Source: Mesostigma viride (lineage: Eukaryota > Streptophyta > Mesostigmatophyceae > Mesostigmatales > Mesostigmataceae). Taken from it: DNA of 64,000 nt. The stretch spans positions 3,757,231-3,821,230 of the forward strand of contig RPFO01000175.1 of NCBI GenBank assembly GCA_009746045.1, written 5' to 3'. Of the stretch, positions 63,181-64,000 are shown in pieces. The position numbers were made by a program, and so were the translations under genes. The number at the start of each line of letters is the position of its first letter. Position 1 is the first letter of the stretch. The notes beneath the pieces are model-generated. The model was given only the letters and a program-made list of their open reading frames with translations, made no database searches and had not been told where the DNA came from.

Positions 63181-63515
63181 TGAATATATATACTGAGGAC
63201 TTATGCTCACGTGATGCACTGAGTCTAAATAATTTACACGTAGACGGTGACTCACATGAGCTTAACTCCTCAAAATTGATTAATTATAGCCTAATAAGTA
63301 GCCAACAGACATCCGCCAGCCTAGCTATGTGTCTCGCCTAGCACATGCCTGTTTGCTGACTTTGCTGGCGCCTCCATAGTAATGCAATGCTCACACTGGT
63401 CATATTGCACCCACAGGGGATGCCGGGCTGATCGTTTCGACGAGTTCGATTGCATGTGCACCCTGTGGCATGCCTGTGGCATGAGGGATGGGAGCACGTG
63501 TTTAATTAATTACGG
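63181..63515. repeat. Divergent SINE-like repeat and flank
   Basis: 63340-63515 resembles the 39408-39690 repeat (AATGCTCACACTGGTCATATTGCACCCACA, broken here as AATGCTCACACTGG and ATATTGCACCCACA; GTGGCATGCCTGTGGCATGA; end GAGCACGTGTTTAATTAATT). 63181-63339 shows nothing recognisable. Confidence 0.6.
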
Positions 63516-63668
63516 CTTTTGAAAAGATTTCTATGTGCATACGCGTGCACAGCAACACCTGCATGCACATCAATGCTGGCCGCCCGCCGTGGATGGGCGC
63601 AATCACATGCATGCATGTGTCTTAGAACCCAGCAGCTCCTGAGCCACGTCCTCCACTCAATTCACCCA

Positions 63669-64000
63669 TCAGATATTGGTGGCACGGAACTTGGTGCCGG
63701 AGTTCACGATGAACCGCAGGTCACCGCTGTCAAAGCAAGTGTCCGTGGTCGGGATGATCACCTGCACCTGCGCCGCCTTGGCGGGTCCTGCGGCGCCGCA
63801 TCGCCGGCGTAGCTGCGACGCGAAACTGGGCACCATCATCGCGGGCTGCTTGATCACCGCCACCTGCGCGGTCCCTGGAGGGCCCGCCTTGATTCGGAAC
63901 CGCGGCCTGAAGTTAATGTCGTAATAGTAGCCGTCGGACAGCCGCTGCCACGGCTTGGTATTGTCGGCCACAAACTCGAGCAGCAGCTCGTCATCGACGT
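63669..64000 (-). CDS. Unrecognised ORF, 5' end beyond the window
   Basis: The minus frame is open from the right edge: DVDDELLLEFVADNTKPWQR, then RLSDGYYYDINFRPRFRIKA, AQVAVIKQPAMMVPSFASQL, QVQVIIPTTDTCFDSGDLRF and a stop at 63669 after KFRATNI. Alternating hydrophobic residues suggest a beta-rich fold, but I recognise no family and will not name one. It is not like the retroelement proteins elsewhere in the window, so it could be a host gene exon or an element not otherwise present. Start not visible. Confidence 0.4.
   Translation of the reverse strand, partial: VDDELLLEFVADNTKPWQRLSDGYYYDINFRPRFRIKAGPPGTAQVAVIKQPAMMVPSFASQLRRRCGAAGPAKAAQVQVIIPTTDTCFDSGDLRFIVNSGTKFRATNI

Overview
This is a eukaryotic window made almost entirely of transposable elements (TEs). 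I recognise no intact host gene, rRNA, tRNA or CRISPR array. Chromodomain-bearing Ty3/gypsy elements, a Ty1/copia element, a LINE with an R2-like (RLE-type) C-terminus, and many TIR elements with intact target-site duplications (TSDs) suggest a repeat-rich nuclear genome. A green (chlorophyte or prasinophyte) alga is my best guess, but no host gene confirms it. Many reading frames are broken by single-base shifts; I cannot tell decay from sequencing error.

Layout, left to right. (1) 139-567 is a 15-bp minisatellite. (2) 568-5455 is E1, a 5'-truncated Ty3 element on + that lacks RT and RNase H but keeps protease, integrase, chromodomain, an extra downstream ORF and the 3' LTR. (3) 5458-6068 is a nested foldback. 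(4) 6665-8415 is a 1.75-kb TIR element with a 4-bp TSD. (5) 8420-35180 is H, a Ty3 element on - without LTRs, split by two hAT-like elements (9592-11208 and 11541-14180) and by the LTR element E3 (15504-33888). E3 itself holds a complete copia element (16455-24278) and a second copy of the 1.75-kb element (25655-27412). (6) 35173-39759 holds SINE-like repeats, a TTAA-flanked transposon, LINE fragments and a coiled-coil ORF. (7) 39765-59139 is E2, the fullest Ty3 element on -, with TG..CA LTRs, PPT, PBS and 5-bp TSD. It is interrupted by four insertions: a 1.7-kb TIR element in integrase, a 0.58-kb insert in protease, a TTAA element in the leader, and a 5.7-kb CACTA-like element in the 5' LTR. 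(8) 59145-63180 holds LINE 3'-end copies piled into one AT-rich target, with a hAT-like element carrying half a transposase. (9) 63669-64000 is an unrecognised ORF running off the edge.

Most interesting: (a) an accessory ORF downstream of the chromodomain, with a conserved domain shared by E1 and E2; (b) a small ORF upstream of gag in E2 that resembles the RNase H1 hybrid-binding (viroplasmin) domain; (c) a retropepsin-like domain between integrase and RT in the copia element; (d) similar internal DNA inside transposons with unrelated ends (hAT-type and TTAA-type). Several nested insertions can be ordered in time because their TSDs or empty sites are still readable.
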